64,000 bases of DNA, taken from contig CM063500.1 in assembly GCA_032207245.1 (NCBI GenBank), forward strand, positions 74,885,886-74,949,885, in the 5' to 3' direction. Numbering within the stretch: position 1 is the stretch's first letter; each line of letters opens with the position of its first letter. The notes beneath the pieces were generated by a model. The model saw only the letters and a list, made by a program, of their open reading frames with translations. It made no database searches and was not told the DNA's origin. This DNA is from Pardosa pseudoannulata. Its lineage: Eukaryota; Arthropoda; Arachnida; Araneae; Lycosidae. Made by a program: the position numbers and the translations under genes. Positions 38,787 through 48,702 of the stretch are shown in pieces.

Positions 38787-39251
38787 GTACTTATAGGTAG
38801 TCTTCCTGTGGCATTTTTGCTTGCTAACCATTCCTCTTCTACAGCATCAATACTGATTAGTATAACACTTGCTGAGAAAGTGAAAACAGTTTCTAATTTC
38901 TGTACAACAATTTTGATTGAATGAAAAGTTTTTTTTTACTACAAATAAATAAATAAATAAAACACGCTCATTTTGTCTACCGTACCACAATCCACGGCTC
39001 TACTGCATTACTACTTACCACTGTATTTTATTTTAATTTTTATATTATTAAAAATCACAATTGAATAAAATGAATACAAACTGCGATTGATATGAATTCA
39101 ACTGTTCTCAATAGATGCGAAAATTATACTAGCCAATAGCAGCGTCTCCGCATTTTCGGTACAAAACATTGCGGAGAAGCGCAATAGAGCTTCTCCGCAT
39201 TTTTGGCACATAACAAGCGAAGCGCTATAGTGCTTCTCCGCACTCAAACGG
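38509..39251. mobile_element. MITE with perfect 12-bp inverted ends and CTAA duplication
   Basis: CCGTTTGAGTGC at 38509 and its exact complement GCACTCAAACGG ending at 39251 are flanked by CTAA (38505-38508) and CTAA (39252-39255). A 4-bp duplication of this form suggests the piggyBac superfamily, whose usual target is TTAA; CTAA is a known minor variant. It contains a 38-T tract (38748-38785) and, near the right end, several copies of GCTTCTCCGCA as subterminal repeats. No transposase is present. Confidence 0.75.
39170..39199 (+). repeat. Subterminal hairpin of the CTAA MITE
   Basis: TGCGGAGAAGC, an 8-nt spacer and GCTTCTCCGCA form a perfect 11-bp inverted repeat. Further GCGTCTCCGCA and GCTTCTCCGCA copies lie at about 39142 and 39231. 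Clustered subterminal repeats commonly act as transposase binding sites; that role is inferred. Confidence 0.8.
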
Positions 39252-39255
39252 CTAA

Positions 39256-41245
39256 TTCATCTCACTATTCTGTGAGAGGGTAGTTAGCAAGACACGCTAA
39301 AAATGGAATTTGCAGTACAAACGGTAACAGAAATATATAAGGAATCATCAAAGATTTTAAAGAAAATTTTAAAATATATTTCACTAAAAATTTACAATTT
39401 CTTGTCGATGTTATGCATGATTATTGCCCCTTAATTAAAAATCATTTTAATTAGAAGTTTTATTCCATTCACATTTCGAAATGTGAATGAGTCAAATTCT
39501 TTTTTATTAATTAATTTTAAAGGCTATTAAATGCCATAAATATTTAGAAATAAAATCTCTGAATAACTCTTTAATATTTACGGAAATTCAGCTTTTGATG
39601 CTAAGGTGAATATTAAACTTTTAAGTTGGCTTTGCTTGTCTCTCTGATTAAAAAAAAATAATCAGTCGGTGGAATCTACTTTTACTCCAATCTTTCTTTT
39701 ACTTCTGTTCCTATATGTCCTCCATTTAAAATTACATGCTCGTAAATTTCCACAATTTTAAGTTCATCTTTAAAAATATTTTTCTCTTCTCAGAGCAACT
39801 TCATTTAAATTTTCGATGCATCGTATGAAATGGATTCTCGTCTTTTTACTAATTCTTACTGTCAAGAGTGAAAAATGCTATTATCGTAATCATTTTGTAA
39901 GAGGATGGCAACGGAGTGGAAATTTTAATTAAGAAATGTTAGTCGAGAAAAATGTGTCGGATTAGACTTTTAAATGTCTAATTATCTCTCTCCGAGTGTG
40001 ATATGTGATTGGATCAATCGTACTGACGAGAATTTTAAATCATGAAGTGAAATATATTGTTTCATTTCATTCAGTATAAAAATCGTTTATGTAACAAGCG
40101 TACAGATGGAGTAAGAGGCATTTCATTAATTAGCCGTTACCATTTTCAAAGATGAAATGGAAGCATTTTAGAACATGATAATTAAAGATGCATTTTTCAG
40201 TAAACACAGGTTTCATGCAAAATTACTTTAATCATTTAATTTTAGTTTGTCGTCTGCTATTGGGATTTTAAACTGAATTACTTCAATTTATGAATTGAAG
40301 AACTTTTTTCAAATAATGGAAATTTGGCACACGAGAATATCAAAGTCTTTATAAAAGTTTAGTTATATATTTTGTTTTCATTTAGAACTTTTTAAATGTA
40401 ACGCTTGCTAAATGGAAGCTACGAACATGATTTGTTTTTAATCAGCAGCTGAAACCGTAAATTGTTTTGCATATATTTCGCTTCATCTACTTTTATATTT
40501 CAGGTCTTCTTTCCGATGCATGTCCAATACGTCTTTCCTCTATGGTAGAGTTATTTCTCGCCAAATGGGATATTTTGGCGATATGGTGCATAGTCAAACT
40601 GCTATGGATAGTATGTACGTCTACTTTGTTCTGATAATTGAATTACTTCAGAGGGGATTCTTTATGAATCCTGCTTTGTGGTTTGTTCCGGATAATCAAA
40701 TCTGGAAAGGGAAACTTTCTCTACTCGATCCATACAGGCTCTCATTAAATGCGGCCTCGAATCTATTGAAATAAACAACCCTGTCCCCAAAGCAATTCTA
40801 ATTAGTCAAGTATTTTCTCGCGGCTACTTTATTAGATACAAAGCTGGCTTGAAAAATTTTCCTACTTTGAGATTTCGGCGGAGTTCGTTATAACTGCATT
40901 TCTCGCAGGACTGTTTGCTTGCAAACGAATTGGAAGGCTAAATGAAGTTTGGGTAATTTGTCAGGCGAATTTTGTTATCGGATTTTCAACTGAACTACGA
41001 ATGATTTTTGAGAGCAATGATAAGCTAAACTTTTTTACATCCAACCTTCAAAGCAATGATTATAAAACATTTTCCGCTTGAATTTTTTTAAACTTTATGT
41101 AAAACTGCGGAATTCTAGAGATTTTAGCACTTTCTCTTGTGAAATTTTAAACTCTAAAATTTAAGATCAATATCCTAATAATAGCTAAGACTGAAATAAA
41201 AAAATTAATGCTTTTACCATTTATCATACAGAAAAAAGCATGTTT
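39256..41245 (+). other. Unassigned sequence, no recognised gene
   Basis: It contains a perfect 24-bp palindrome at 39467-39490 (CATTCACATTTC and its complement). An 84-codon plus-strand frame at 40520-40774 follows an acceptor-like TATATTTCAG at ~40503. It has no domain that is recognised and is not called as a gene. Confidence 0.4.
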
Positions 41246-41570
41246 ATCAATATATATATATATATATGTCACGGGGGATTTACCCGTTTGATTTTATGAC
41301 TTCTCTAAAGTCAAAAGGGGATTAAAATTGCGTGTTCATAGCCCACATCTGTGTGTTTGCCGTAGGTCTTGTTTATTTCCCACACTTAGGGTCTCTGTGG
41401 GGCTTTCCCTTATTACTTTTTGTTTTCGGGGGGGGGGGGGGCTTATTCCTAGATCTTTTATTCCTATTGTACAATATTCTCATACTACAATATTATTCTC
41501 TTACTATATTACACATATACATACACACACACAAACATATATATATATAATATATATATATATATTGTGT
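41246..41570 (+). repeat. Microsatellites and a G14 tract
   Basis: TA runs occur at ~41250-41268 and ~41538-41567, and CA repeats at ~41520-41535. A run of 14 G lies at 41428-41441. The sequence starting TGTCACGGGGGATTTACC after the first TA run resembles the start of some LTRs, but no partner end was found. Confidence 0.6.
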
Positions 41571-42355
41571 GTGTAATAATCTATAAAGCAAAAGAAAACA
41601 AAGAAAATAAAAATTACAGTTTTTTTTTAAATAAAAATATGAATGTTTAGTTTTTTTTAATTTTGTCCCTATTATATAAATTTGATAAACAAGGTGAGTG
41701 GTTTGTAAATATATATTTTGCATATTATTTAAAGGGATACTTTTTCGACTGAATTTTTTTTAAGATCATTGTTTAAACCAAGCTTCAAATTTGATTTAAG
41801 AAATTAAGACCTTAAAGGCATTTCCGAGAAGCATACAATGTGATTATATATAATATATAAGGGGGTTATATATTACACAAAATAATTTGTTGAAGAACAA
41901 AATAGTGTTAAAAATTATTTTCTGTGATATAAGTAAACTTGAAGATATCGTATATTATATGAAAAGAAAGAAAACAAAGCAAAGGAAAATTAGTTTTTTT
42001 AAAATAAGAAAAATGTTGATGTTTAGTTTTATTTTTTCATTTTATCCCTATTATATAACTTTATAAACAAGATGAGTAGTCTGTAAATATATATTTTGCA
42101 GACTATTTAAAGGAATACTTTTTCGTCTAATTTTTTTTTTAAGATCACTGTTTAAACCAAGCGGCAAATTTGATTTAAGAAATTAAGACTTTAAAGGCAT
42201 TTCTGAGAAGCATACAATGTGATTATATATCATAATGTATAAGGGGGTTGGTTATATATTACACAAAATAAGACGATTTGTTGAAAAACAAAATAGTGTT
42301 AAAATTATTTTCTGTTTTAAGTAAACTTGAAGATATCGCATATTATATAAAGTAC
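41571..42355 (+). repeat. ~380-bp tandem repeat related to the satellite (two full, one partial copy)
   Basis: The motif GGGGGTTATATATTACACAA starts copies at 41861 and 42243. Each unit contains AGTAAACTTGAAGATATCG, a B block with TTTAGTTTTATTTTTTC, and a C block with AACAAGGTGAGT or a variant, TCTGTAAATATATATTTTGC, GACTGAATTTTTTTTAAGATC and GGCATTT-GAGAAGCATACAA. The C block is a diverged relative of the 224-bp satellite unit. A third copy is cut at 42355. Confidence 0.75.
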
Positions 42356-43475
42356 CGGGTGACCGAGCTCCGCTCGGAGAAAACAGGTATCGAAGCTAAC
42401 TCGAAGATTTAAATTTTCAATTGTGATTTATCAAAACAATACATGCCATAAGAAAATTTGTGAAACCATTAGTGAAAAGATAACCGGTTAAAGTGCACCA
42501 TTGTAAACTATTCTAAACAAAGTTGTTTGGAAAGGGAACTATTCTATACAAAGGTAAAGTTTGAAAAGTCATAGAAAATAAAATGTAATTGATAACAAAA
42601 AATTATACAATTAAAGAAATGGTACAAAGTGAGCAGTGTAAAGATTGAAGTGTGTTGAATGGAGAAGCATTCTGACAATGACGGTATCTTCTAGTTGTCC
42701 ATTTGCGGGTATAATTGAGTTGATCGCTTGTTGTTCCAAAATTCCGGCTCCTTGAAGCATTTCATGTAGAGGTGCGTTCTGCATGTTGAAAATGTAGCTT
42801 GAAATCTGATGAATGTTGAAATGTCGAACTTTGTTGACGGTGATTTGAAATCGAAATCAGTTCCTTAACACGTTCGCTGCCACCGACGCACTGGCGCGTC
42901 AGAGCGGCACCTCCTGGTATGCCGACGACGCACTAACGCGGCGACGGACTTTGATAAGTTATATGCTCTGTGTTTAGTGTGGCTTTGGAAATTGAACGGC
43001 GAGGTTGTTTCGGCACGTTAGTGAAGCATTATTTTTTAATTTTTTGTGGTTGGTTTTCAAAATTTTTGTTTGCATTATTTTTTTTTTACTATATCGTTTA
43101 TGTGTTATATATACTTTGCTACATTAATTTAATATTTAGAGTTGATAGAAAATAAAAATGGAAACCGATATCAAGGAATAAAGACAAATCAATAAAGACT
43201 TTTATTATTATTATTAATTCGTCAGAACTACAGCCAATCGATTCCTCGTGGTCGAAAACCCCCGGGTACCAATTTTCACTTGGTTTGGACGCATGAGAAA
43301 AAAGTTTGCCCGCACCGGGGTTCGAACCCGGCCCTATCTGTAGCGCCGAACTACGTGACCTTAGCGCGTCAAAACCGATGCCAATCGATTCCTCGTGACC
43401 AAAAACCCCAGATCCCCAAGTTTACTACAGTTTATTAATTCTGGGGCGATTTTCGACTTGACAACCATTCCTCGT
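42356..43475 (+). other. Insertion-like block with hairpin, piggyBac-like end and tRNA-like piece
   Basis: It begins GTACCGGGTGACCGAGCTCC with a small CCGAG/CTCGG hairpin and interrupts the ~380-bp repeat. A TTAACACGTTCGCTGCC sequence at ~42866 looks like one piggyBac-type terminus without a partner. Two similar stretches, both with CCAATCGATTCCTCGTG, lie at ~43233 and ~43380. Between them a minus-strand GGTTCGAACCC box at ~43315-43330 looks tRNA-derived. The 61-codon frame at 42970 is not supported. Confidence 0.45.
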
Positions 43476-44035
43476 ATTATAATAAACTTATATACAAGGT
43501 AATTAGTCTGTAAATATCAGCAATATTATATAAATAAATAAAAACAGTTTCTTTAAATAAGAAAAATGTTAGTGTTTAATTTTATTTTTTCCTTTTATCC
43601 TTATTATATAAACTTTATAAACAAGGTAATTAGTCTGTAAATATCGCATATTATATAAAATAAATAAAAAACAGTTTTTTTAAATAAGAAAAATGTTAGT
43701 GTTTAATTTTATTTTTTCCTTTTATCCTTATTATATAAACTTTATAAACAAGGTAATTAGTCTGTAAATATCGCATATTATATAAAGTAAATAAAAACAG
43801 TTTTTTTTTAAATAAGAAAAATGTTAGTGCTTAATTTTATTTTTTCCTTTTATCCTTATTATATAAACTTTATAAACAAGGTAAGTAGTCTGTAAATATC
43901 GCATATTATATAAAATAAATAAAAACAGTTTCTTTAAATAAGAAAAATGTTAGTGTTTAATTTAATTTTTTCCTTTTATCCTTATTATATAAACTTTATA
44001 AACAAGGTAAGTAGTCTGTAAATATACATTTTACA
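43476..44035 (+). repeat. 127-bp tandem repeat, about four copies
   Basis: The anchor ACAAGG recurs at 43621, 43748, 43876 and 44002 (spacings 127, 128, 126). Units read AAACAAGGTAATTAGTCTG, then a block around ATCGCATATTATATAAA, then AAAATGTTAGTGTTTAATTT and CCTTTTATCCTTATTATATA. The unit is built from the B and C blocks of the ~380-bp repeat with part of the C block removed. Confidence 0.88.
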
Positions 44036-44090
44036 AGTTATTTAAAGTCATACTTTTTGTACTGAATTTTTTTAAGATCACCGTTTAAAC

Positions 44091-44153
44091 CAGGGATGAG
44101 CAAACTACGGCCCGCGGATAGAATTTTAAGTTGCTGGTCCGAGGCAGATTAAA

Positions 44154-44192
<39 letters not shown>

Positions 44193-44573
44193 CATTATAT
44201 ATCCATCTCCTTTTCTACTTTGCTTAGTTATTATATCTTAAAAATTTATTATCTCACGCCCAGAAGATCAGCGGTATATTTGCTTCTTATATGTGAACAA
44301 GTGTTTCAATTTTGAACCTTAGAAAGAAAAATTTCAGAAATAGACTGACAGATGAGCATTTAGCATCGTTCCTTAAAATCAGTACATCTCACTTCGAACC
44401 TCAGTATAAGGAACTTTTAAAAATGAAATCGCAATTTCATTCATCTCATTAACGTATTTAAACCGTTAGGTACTTGTATATTGTTTTTAAAATAAAAAAA
44501 AAATTATCTTGGCCTGCCAAACTTATTCTCTTTCGATTTTTGGCACGCGGCCGAAAACGTTTGTCCATCCCTG
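44091..44573 (+). mobile_element. hAT MITE with perfect 8-bp target duplication
   Basis: The element runs from CAGGGATGAGCAAACTACGG to an end whose complement is CAGGGATGGACAAACG. It is flanked on both sides by GTTTAAAC (44083-44090 and 44574-44581). The uninterrupted site, GTTTAAACCAAGC, can be read in the related repeats at ~41774 and ~42150. The inside includes a TA run at ~44157-44187 and a transposase tail at 44333-44452. 8-bp duplications and CAGGG ends are typical of hAT. Confidence 0.9.
44333..44452 (+). pseudogene. hAT transposase C-terminal remnant
   Basis: Within the hAT MITE, one frame reads FRNRLTDEHLASFLKISTSH and FEPQYKELLKMKSQ and ends at a stop. The R-x-x-L-T-D-E-H-L pattern is typical of the C-terminal end of hAT transposases of the ZBED5/GTF2IRD2-like group. 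The rest of the transposase is absent. Confidence 0.6.
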
Positions 44574-44886
44574 GTTTAAACCAAGCTGCAAATGTAATTT
44601 AAAAAATTAAGAATTTAAAAGCATTTTCGAGAAGCATTCAATGTGATTATATATCATCCCCTATATAATAATAGCCTAAGTTGTCTGTCCGCGAATTTCT
44701 GAAGCGGTTGTACCAGGAATGGATACAGACATCCATATCGGATTTTTCATGAGTTAGGGTTAGCAAAATTGAAAGCTGGTTCGAAATCCACCCCATCCCC
44801 CCTTTTCAAGCGTTTAATGCTATTATTTTAAGCCTTATCCTTCCTCTTATTCTATACGAAATTTATTCTTGATAGGATGGCAAAGG

Positions 44887-45651
44887 CAGGGCTTCGAACC
44901 GGAACTGAACCGAAAACCGGAAAAACCGTTATTTTGGTCGGAACGAAAACCGGAACTGAACCGAAAAAAATATCGGTTTATTTCGGTTCGATATATCTTT
45001 CAGTCATTTTGTTACTGTTACCAACTTATCAATATTTTCTAATTTAACGTCAACTTTATAATTATCATAACATGTATACTGCTTCTCGATTTCCTATTTT
45101 GATATTTGTTGAAAGAGCGTTTTCAGGTTTGAAATTTATTCTCCGAGACAACAGAAGTAATCTCAGTGAAACCACGTTAGAAGATATATTAATAATTAGA
45201 GGCAATTTTCATATGTTAAATAAATAATATATTTTTTACATAATTATTGCAAGGCCAAGTGCACGATGTGAGAGTCAAACGACGAATGTGGGTAATCATG
45301 AACCTAGTTGTCAAATGCGATTTTGATAATGGATAACAATGCCAATGCTCGCCGCTCTTATCGTACCTGCTGTTTGTATCAATTCACATAGTGTACCAAT
45401 TAAAAAAAGAATAAAATCTTCTAAATTTTGATAGAATTACATTTTTAGTACAAATAAGAATATACATAAAATGAAATTATTCATTTGGAACTGAAACGAA
45501 AACAGTTATTTTTGGCGGAGCGAAAACCGGAACTGAACCGAAAACCGTTATTTTTGGCGGAGCGAAAACCGGAACTGAACCGATATTAATTTTTTAGTTG
45601 AACCGGAACGAAAACCGGAACAAAAAAAATTACGGTTCGAAGCCCTGGGCA
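44887..45651 (+). mobile_element. hAT element copy 1, nested in a Helitron
   Basis: The ends are CAGGGCTTCGAACCGGAACT and its near complement CCGTAATTTT...CGAAGCCCTG (the right end reads ACGGTTCGAAGCCCTG). The flanks read GGCAAAGG and GGCAAAAG, an 8-bp duplication with one mismatch. The Helitron at 13.1 kb carries the empty site as GGATGGCGAGGGCGG. The subterminal regions contain repeated GAACCGAAAACCGG motifs. The inside holds only a C-terminal transposase remnant. Confidence 0.88.
45078..45227 (+). pseudogene. hAT transposase dimerisation-domain remnant (copy 1)
   Basis: A frame ending in a stop reads RFPILIFVERAFSGLKFILR, then DNRSNLSETTLEDILIIRGN. The E-R-x-F-S-x-x-K pattern followed by R-x-x-L-x-x-x-x-L-E-x-L-h-h-h is the hAT C-terminal dimerisation region. 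The catalytic part is missing. The second copy (57471-57620) keeps the same frame with very few differences. Confidence 0.7.
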
Positions 45652-45754
45652 AAAGCGAAGAGTAATATTTATATTTCCAGACTGTTTCTACTTTAATTCC
45701 AGACTGTTTCTACTTTAATTCTAGACTGTTTATGCTCTAATTAGTTTGCTCACA

Positions 45755-45835
45755 ACGTGTAGACGTTGCACGTTTGGTAGAAAGACCACCCATTTGATCG
45801 TCGTACATCTCGGGTTGACGGTTCTATCCCCGAAG
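45755..45835 (+). other. tRNA-like module inside a Helitron (third copy)
   Basis: It reads ACGTTGCACGTTTGGTAGAA at the A-box region and GGTTCTATCCC at the B-box position (45820-45830). It occupies the same place in the element as the modules at 11870 and 13413. Confidence 0.45.
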
Positions 45836-46590
45836 CAGCCAATTTTTCTAAATGTCTAATAAATTTAATATTTTCTGCTTTTTCTTTTAAATTCTTATTC
45901 CGAAAGTTGTTTTATTATTTTTAAAATAAATTTTTACTATTTTTTCAACTTTTTATAATTTTTATTTTATTAAATTCACGTATTGCTTTACGGATGTCCC
46001 TGGCCACATAAACATTTCATGCTGTGTATCCTTAAATTTTCTTCTCGTAATATAATAATAGCCTAAGTTATCTGGCCGTCTGTTCTCCAAGTTATGAAGC
46101 TGTTGGACCTGGAATGGATTTTCTAAACTATAGATCAGATTCTGAAGTAAATTGGTATGAATAAGCTTCGTATCGCAGAGAAAAATACTGTCCTCTTTAA
46201 AACGTTCGAAATCCCCTATTTCGAGCTTTTAATGCCATTATATCCAGCCCCATTTTAAGAACAAGCGATTAATTTATTAATTTATCACATAATAAATAGG
46301 TAAAAATAACAATTTTTTTTGTAGCATTATGACGTCATTCCTTTAACCATCTCATTTAATCAAAATCTCATTTAATCTAAACTTAGATATTACATAAATA
46401 ATTTCTTTTTTTATTTAACTTAAATAATAGATTAAGTACATATGTGATAATTTTAATCGATTACTTTTGCTGAAAGGTAATTCTCAGCCAAAAAAACAAA
46501 CCATTTTTTTAACCTGCCTCATAGGGTTCTTTACAATTCTGGAAAATTAAAAATTTTACTGATCCCGTCATACGACGGGCTATATGTTAG

Positions 46591-46824
46591 TAATATATAA
46601 GAGGGTTATATATATTACACAAAATAAGACTATTTGTTGAGGAACAAAATAGTGTTAAAATTATTTTTTTGTGTTGTAAGTAAACTTGAAGATGTCGCAT
46701 ATTATATAACGCAAAAGAAAACAAGGCAAATGAAAATTAACATTTTTTTTAAAATGAGAAAATTGTTGGTGTTTAGTTTTATTTTTTCCCTTTTTTCTAC
46801 TATTATACGTTGTTTGTTGTTATT
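46591..46824 (+). repeat. Fragment of the ~380-bp repeat (A and B blocks)
   Basis: It contains TATATTACACAAAATAAGAC, AGTAAACTTGAAGATGTCGC and TTTAGTTTTATTTTTTCCC in the same order as the repeat at 41.9 kb. It ends where the LTR-like tandem begins. The 65-codon frame here lies in the repeat. Confidence 0.75.
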
Positions 46825-47505
46825 AAGGTGAATGATGACTGACTCCATTTGACTTTACAAACATTTATTCATTCACACTTAAATAGAAGTAGACATAGAA
46901 GTACGCGCGAGAGAGTCCTTATGCGACAGATCCAACTCTTTGTCTGTGGTAAGCTTTGCGCGCGCGTTAGAGTTGAGTTGTAGAGTTGCGTGGGAGTCGG
47001 CGGCTCACCATGGAGTCGCGAAGTCTGGACACCACATCAGTCACCACTAAGGTGAATGATGACTGACTCCATTTGACTTTACAAACATTTATTCATTCAC
47101 ACTTAAATAGAAGTAGACATAGAAATAGAAGTACGAGCGAGAGAGTCCTTATGCGACAGATCCACATCTTTGTCTGTGGTAAGCTTTGCGCGCGCGTTAG
47201 AGTTGAGTTGTAGAGTTGCGTGGGAGTCGGCGGCTCACCATGGAGTCACGAAGTCTGGACACCACATCAGTCACCACTAAGGTGAATGTTGACTGACTCC
47301 ATTTGACTTTACAAACATTTATTCATTCACACTTAAATAGAAGTAGAAATAGAAGTACGCGCGAGAGCGTTGGTCGAGAGAGTCCTTATGCGACAGATCC
47401 AACTCTTTGTCTGTGGTAAGCTTTGCGCGCGCGTTAGAGTTGAGTTGTAGAGTTGCGTGGGAGTCGGCGGCTCACCATGGAGTCGCGAAGTCTGGACACC
47501 ACATT
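46825..47505 (-). repeat. Three tandem ~225-bp LTR-like units
   Basis: Units begin at 46825, 47049 and 47279 with AAGGTGAATG. Each contains CCATTTGACTTTACAAACAT, the block GCGCGCGTTAGAGTTGAG and CACCATGGAGTCGCGAAGTC or a near variant. On the minus strand each unit has AATAAATGTTTG followed by AAATGGAGTCAGTC, like the R/U5 part of an LTR, and resembles AATAAATGTTTTTATC and AAATGGAGTCAGTTAC in the solo LTR at 60.4 kb. The units are GC-richer than their surroundings and very similar to each other, so the tandem is recent. Confidence 0.7.
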
Positions 47506-47584
47506 ATCTTATGCCACTTGGTCAAACCAAGCACGATTGAGCCGGAGGCTACTAGTATTTAGGCAAAGGAGTGCGCCTTTAATT

Positions 47585-47822
47585 TTAACCCTTTGAGGAC
47601 CAGTATGTAAATGCTATACGAGTCGACCGTTGTGAAAACCGTTGCCGTTTGCACCCTCTATTAATTAAATCTAGCATTTAAAAATTAAAATAAAACTTTC
47701 AGATCTCCTATTACGCTGGTCTCTCAATATCAACCGGAGATCATAGAGTGGAGGCAACGCTGGACTGATAAGATTGAAATCGCTGCGTCGCGTATACGAG
47801 ACGTTGGTCGCGAAGGGGTTAA
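47585..47822. mobile_element. Small piggyBac-like MITE (238 bp)
   Basis: TTAA lies at both ends. The left end reads CCCTTTGAGGACCA and the right end as complement reads CCCCTTCGCGACCAA. There is no coding sequence. The minus-strand frame 47671-47961 crosses its boundary into the SINE and is therefore not a gene. Confidence 0.75.
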
Positions 47823-47849
47823 CGAGCACATCAAGGATAAAAGTACGAC

Positions 47850-48082
47850 TTTTGATCAAGTGGATCCTCGTAATTTTAAAGCAGGGACCAAGCAGAAACC
47901 CATAGGCTTGGTTTGCCACCTTCAGTGGTATTGATTGAGAAGATATTGTGACCACGGACATATTTTACGTGCCCTAGTCACCTTTAACGAACACGGTGGA
48001 TCTTAGGCCGGCTTGGGTTCCGAACCCGCAACCCTCCAGGTACGAGAGTGTTGCCTTTGTCGACTGAGCTACCGTGGTTCTA
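47850..48082 (-). repeat. tRNA-derived SINE, family 2
   Basis: On the minus strand it starts GAACCACGGTAGCTCAGTCG (A-box TAGCTCAGTCG), then GGGTTGCGGGTTCGGAACCC as the B-box region. The body has CCTAAGATCCACCGTGTTCG, GTGACTAGGGCACGTAAAAT and CCGTGGTCACAATATC. The tRNA-like head still folds roughly as a tRNA, but the body and position mark it as a SINE. It directly abuts a satellite-related C block at 48083. Confidence 0.75.
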
Positions 48083-48702
48083 CTCTCTGTTATATAAACA
48101 TTAGAAACAAGGTGAGTTGTCTGTAAATGTGTACTTCATCCGATTACTTAAAGTTTCTTTGTTGGATTGTTTAAAATGGTACTTTTTTTTTCAACTGAAT
48201 TATTGCCTTAATCAAGCTACAGTTTTGATTTAATACCATTTCCGAAGTGCATAACGTGATTATATATTTCTATTCTTCAGTAACAGACTATCCTTAATTG
48301 CACTACAATAGAGACGACGTCAAATTGCCGACAACAGAATTTGTGAATTTTAAAACTCAAATTGTATGTCAGTAATATTTTCCGAAAAGGATAGATCAAA
48401 AATTATTTTCTGAGTTATAAGTAAACTTGAAGTTATCGTATATTATATGAAAAAAAAGAAAGCAGAGGAAATGAAAGTTAGTTTTTTAAAATAAGAAAAT
48501 GTTGGTGTTCAGTTTTATTTTTATACTATTATATGTTGTTTGTTGTTGTTTTATGCAGGCTTGCAATTCCGTCACTTTTCTCACCTGTGGTCACTTTTTT
48601 TACAATGATGACTTTTTTCATGGTGTATCACGGGGTCCGACAATGTACTGATTTTCGTTTTTAGCGCAAGCGCTACAATCACTTGACACAACCGAATCGA
48701 AA
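48083..48702 (+). repeat. Diverged satellite-related blocks left of the array
   Basis: A C block (ATAAACATTAGAAACAAGG through TCAAGCTACAGTTTTGATTT) is followed by A and B blocks (AAATTATTTTCTGAGTTATA, AGTAAACTTGAAGTTATCG). These copies are more diverged than the core array and are separated by other sequence, including GACTATCCTTAATTGCACTA, which recurs near 58.6 and 59.5 kb. Confidence 0.75.

Larger units (their letters stand above)
44657..46590 (+). mobile_element. Helitron copy with nested hAT and a second Helitron segment
   Basis: It starts A|TCCCCTATATAATAATAG like the copies at 11.4 and 13.1 kb. It ends with the hairpin CCCGTCATACGACGGG and CTATATGTTAG|T at 46590, where the final tetranucleotide is TTAG instead of CTAG. 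A hAT copy sits at 44887-45651 and a tRNA-like module at 45755-45835. A second 5'-like start, TAATATAATAATAGCCTAAG, lies at ~46050, so the right part may be another copy inserted into or fused with the first. Confidence 0.7.

Noticed and set aside
38787..38810. GGTAGTCTTCCTGT after the T tract, as in the satellite unit
   Set aside because: Only 14 bases match and the sequence then diverges at once; too short to call a satellite remnant.
41268..41500. Possible LTR starting TGTCACGGGGG
   Set aside because: No second copy, no clear end and no flanking duplication lie in the window.
43300..43370. Possible tRNA gene with GGTTCGAACCC
   Set aside because: Only the B-box half is convincing. No complete cloverleaf could be drawn, and it sits between two similar repeat pieces.
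47671..47961. 96-codon minus-strand frame
   Set aside because: It runs from the piggyBac-like MITE into SINE family 2, so it crosses two unrelated insertions.
48010..48082. Possible functional tRNA gene on the minus strand
   Set aside because: The A-box and B-box are present, but the sequence continues into a SINE body and the acceptor stem is not closed; the same head is found at 59.2 kb.
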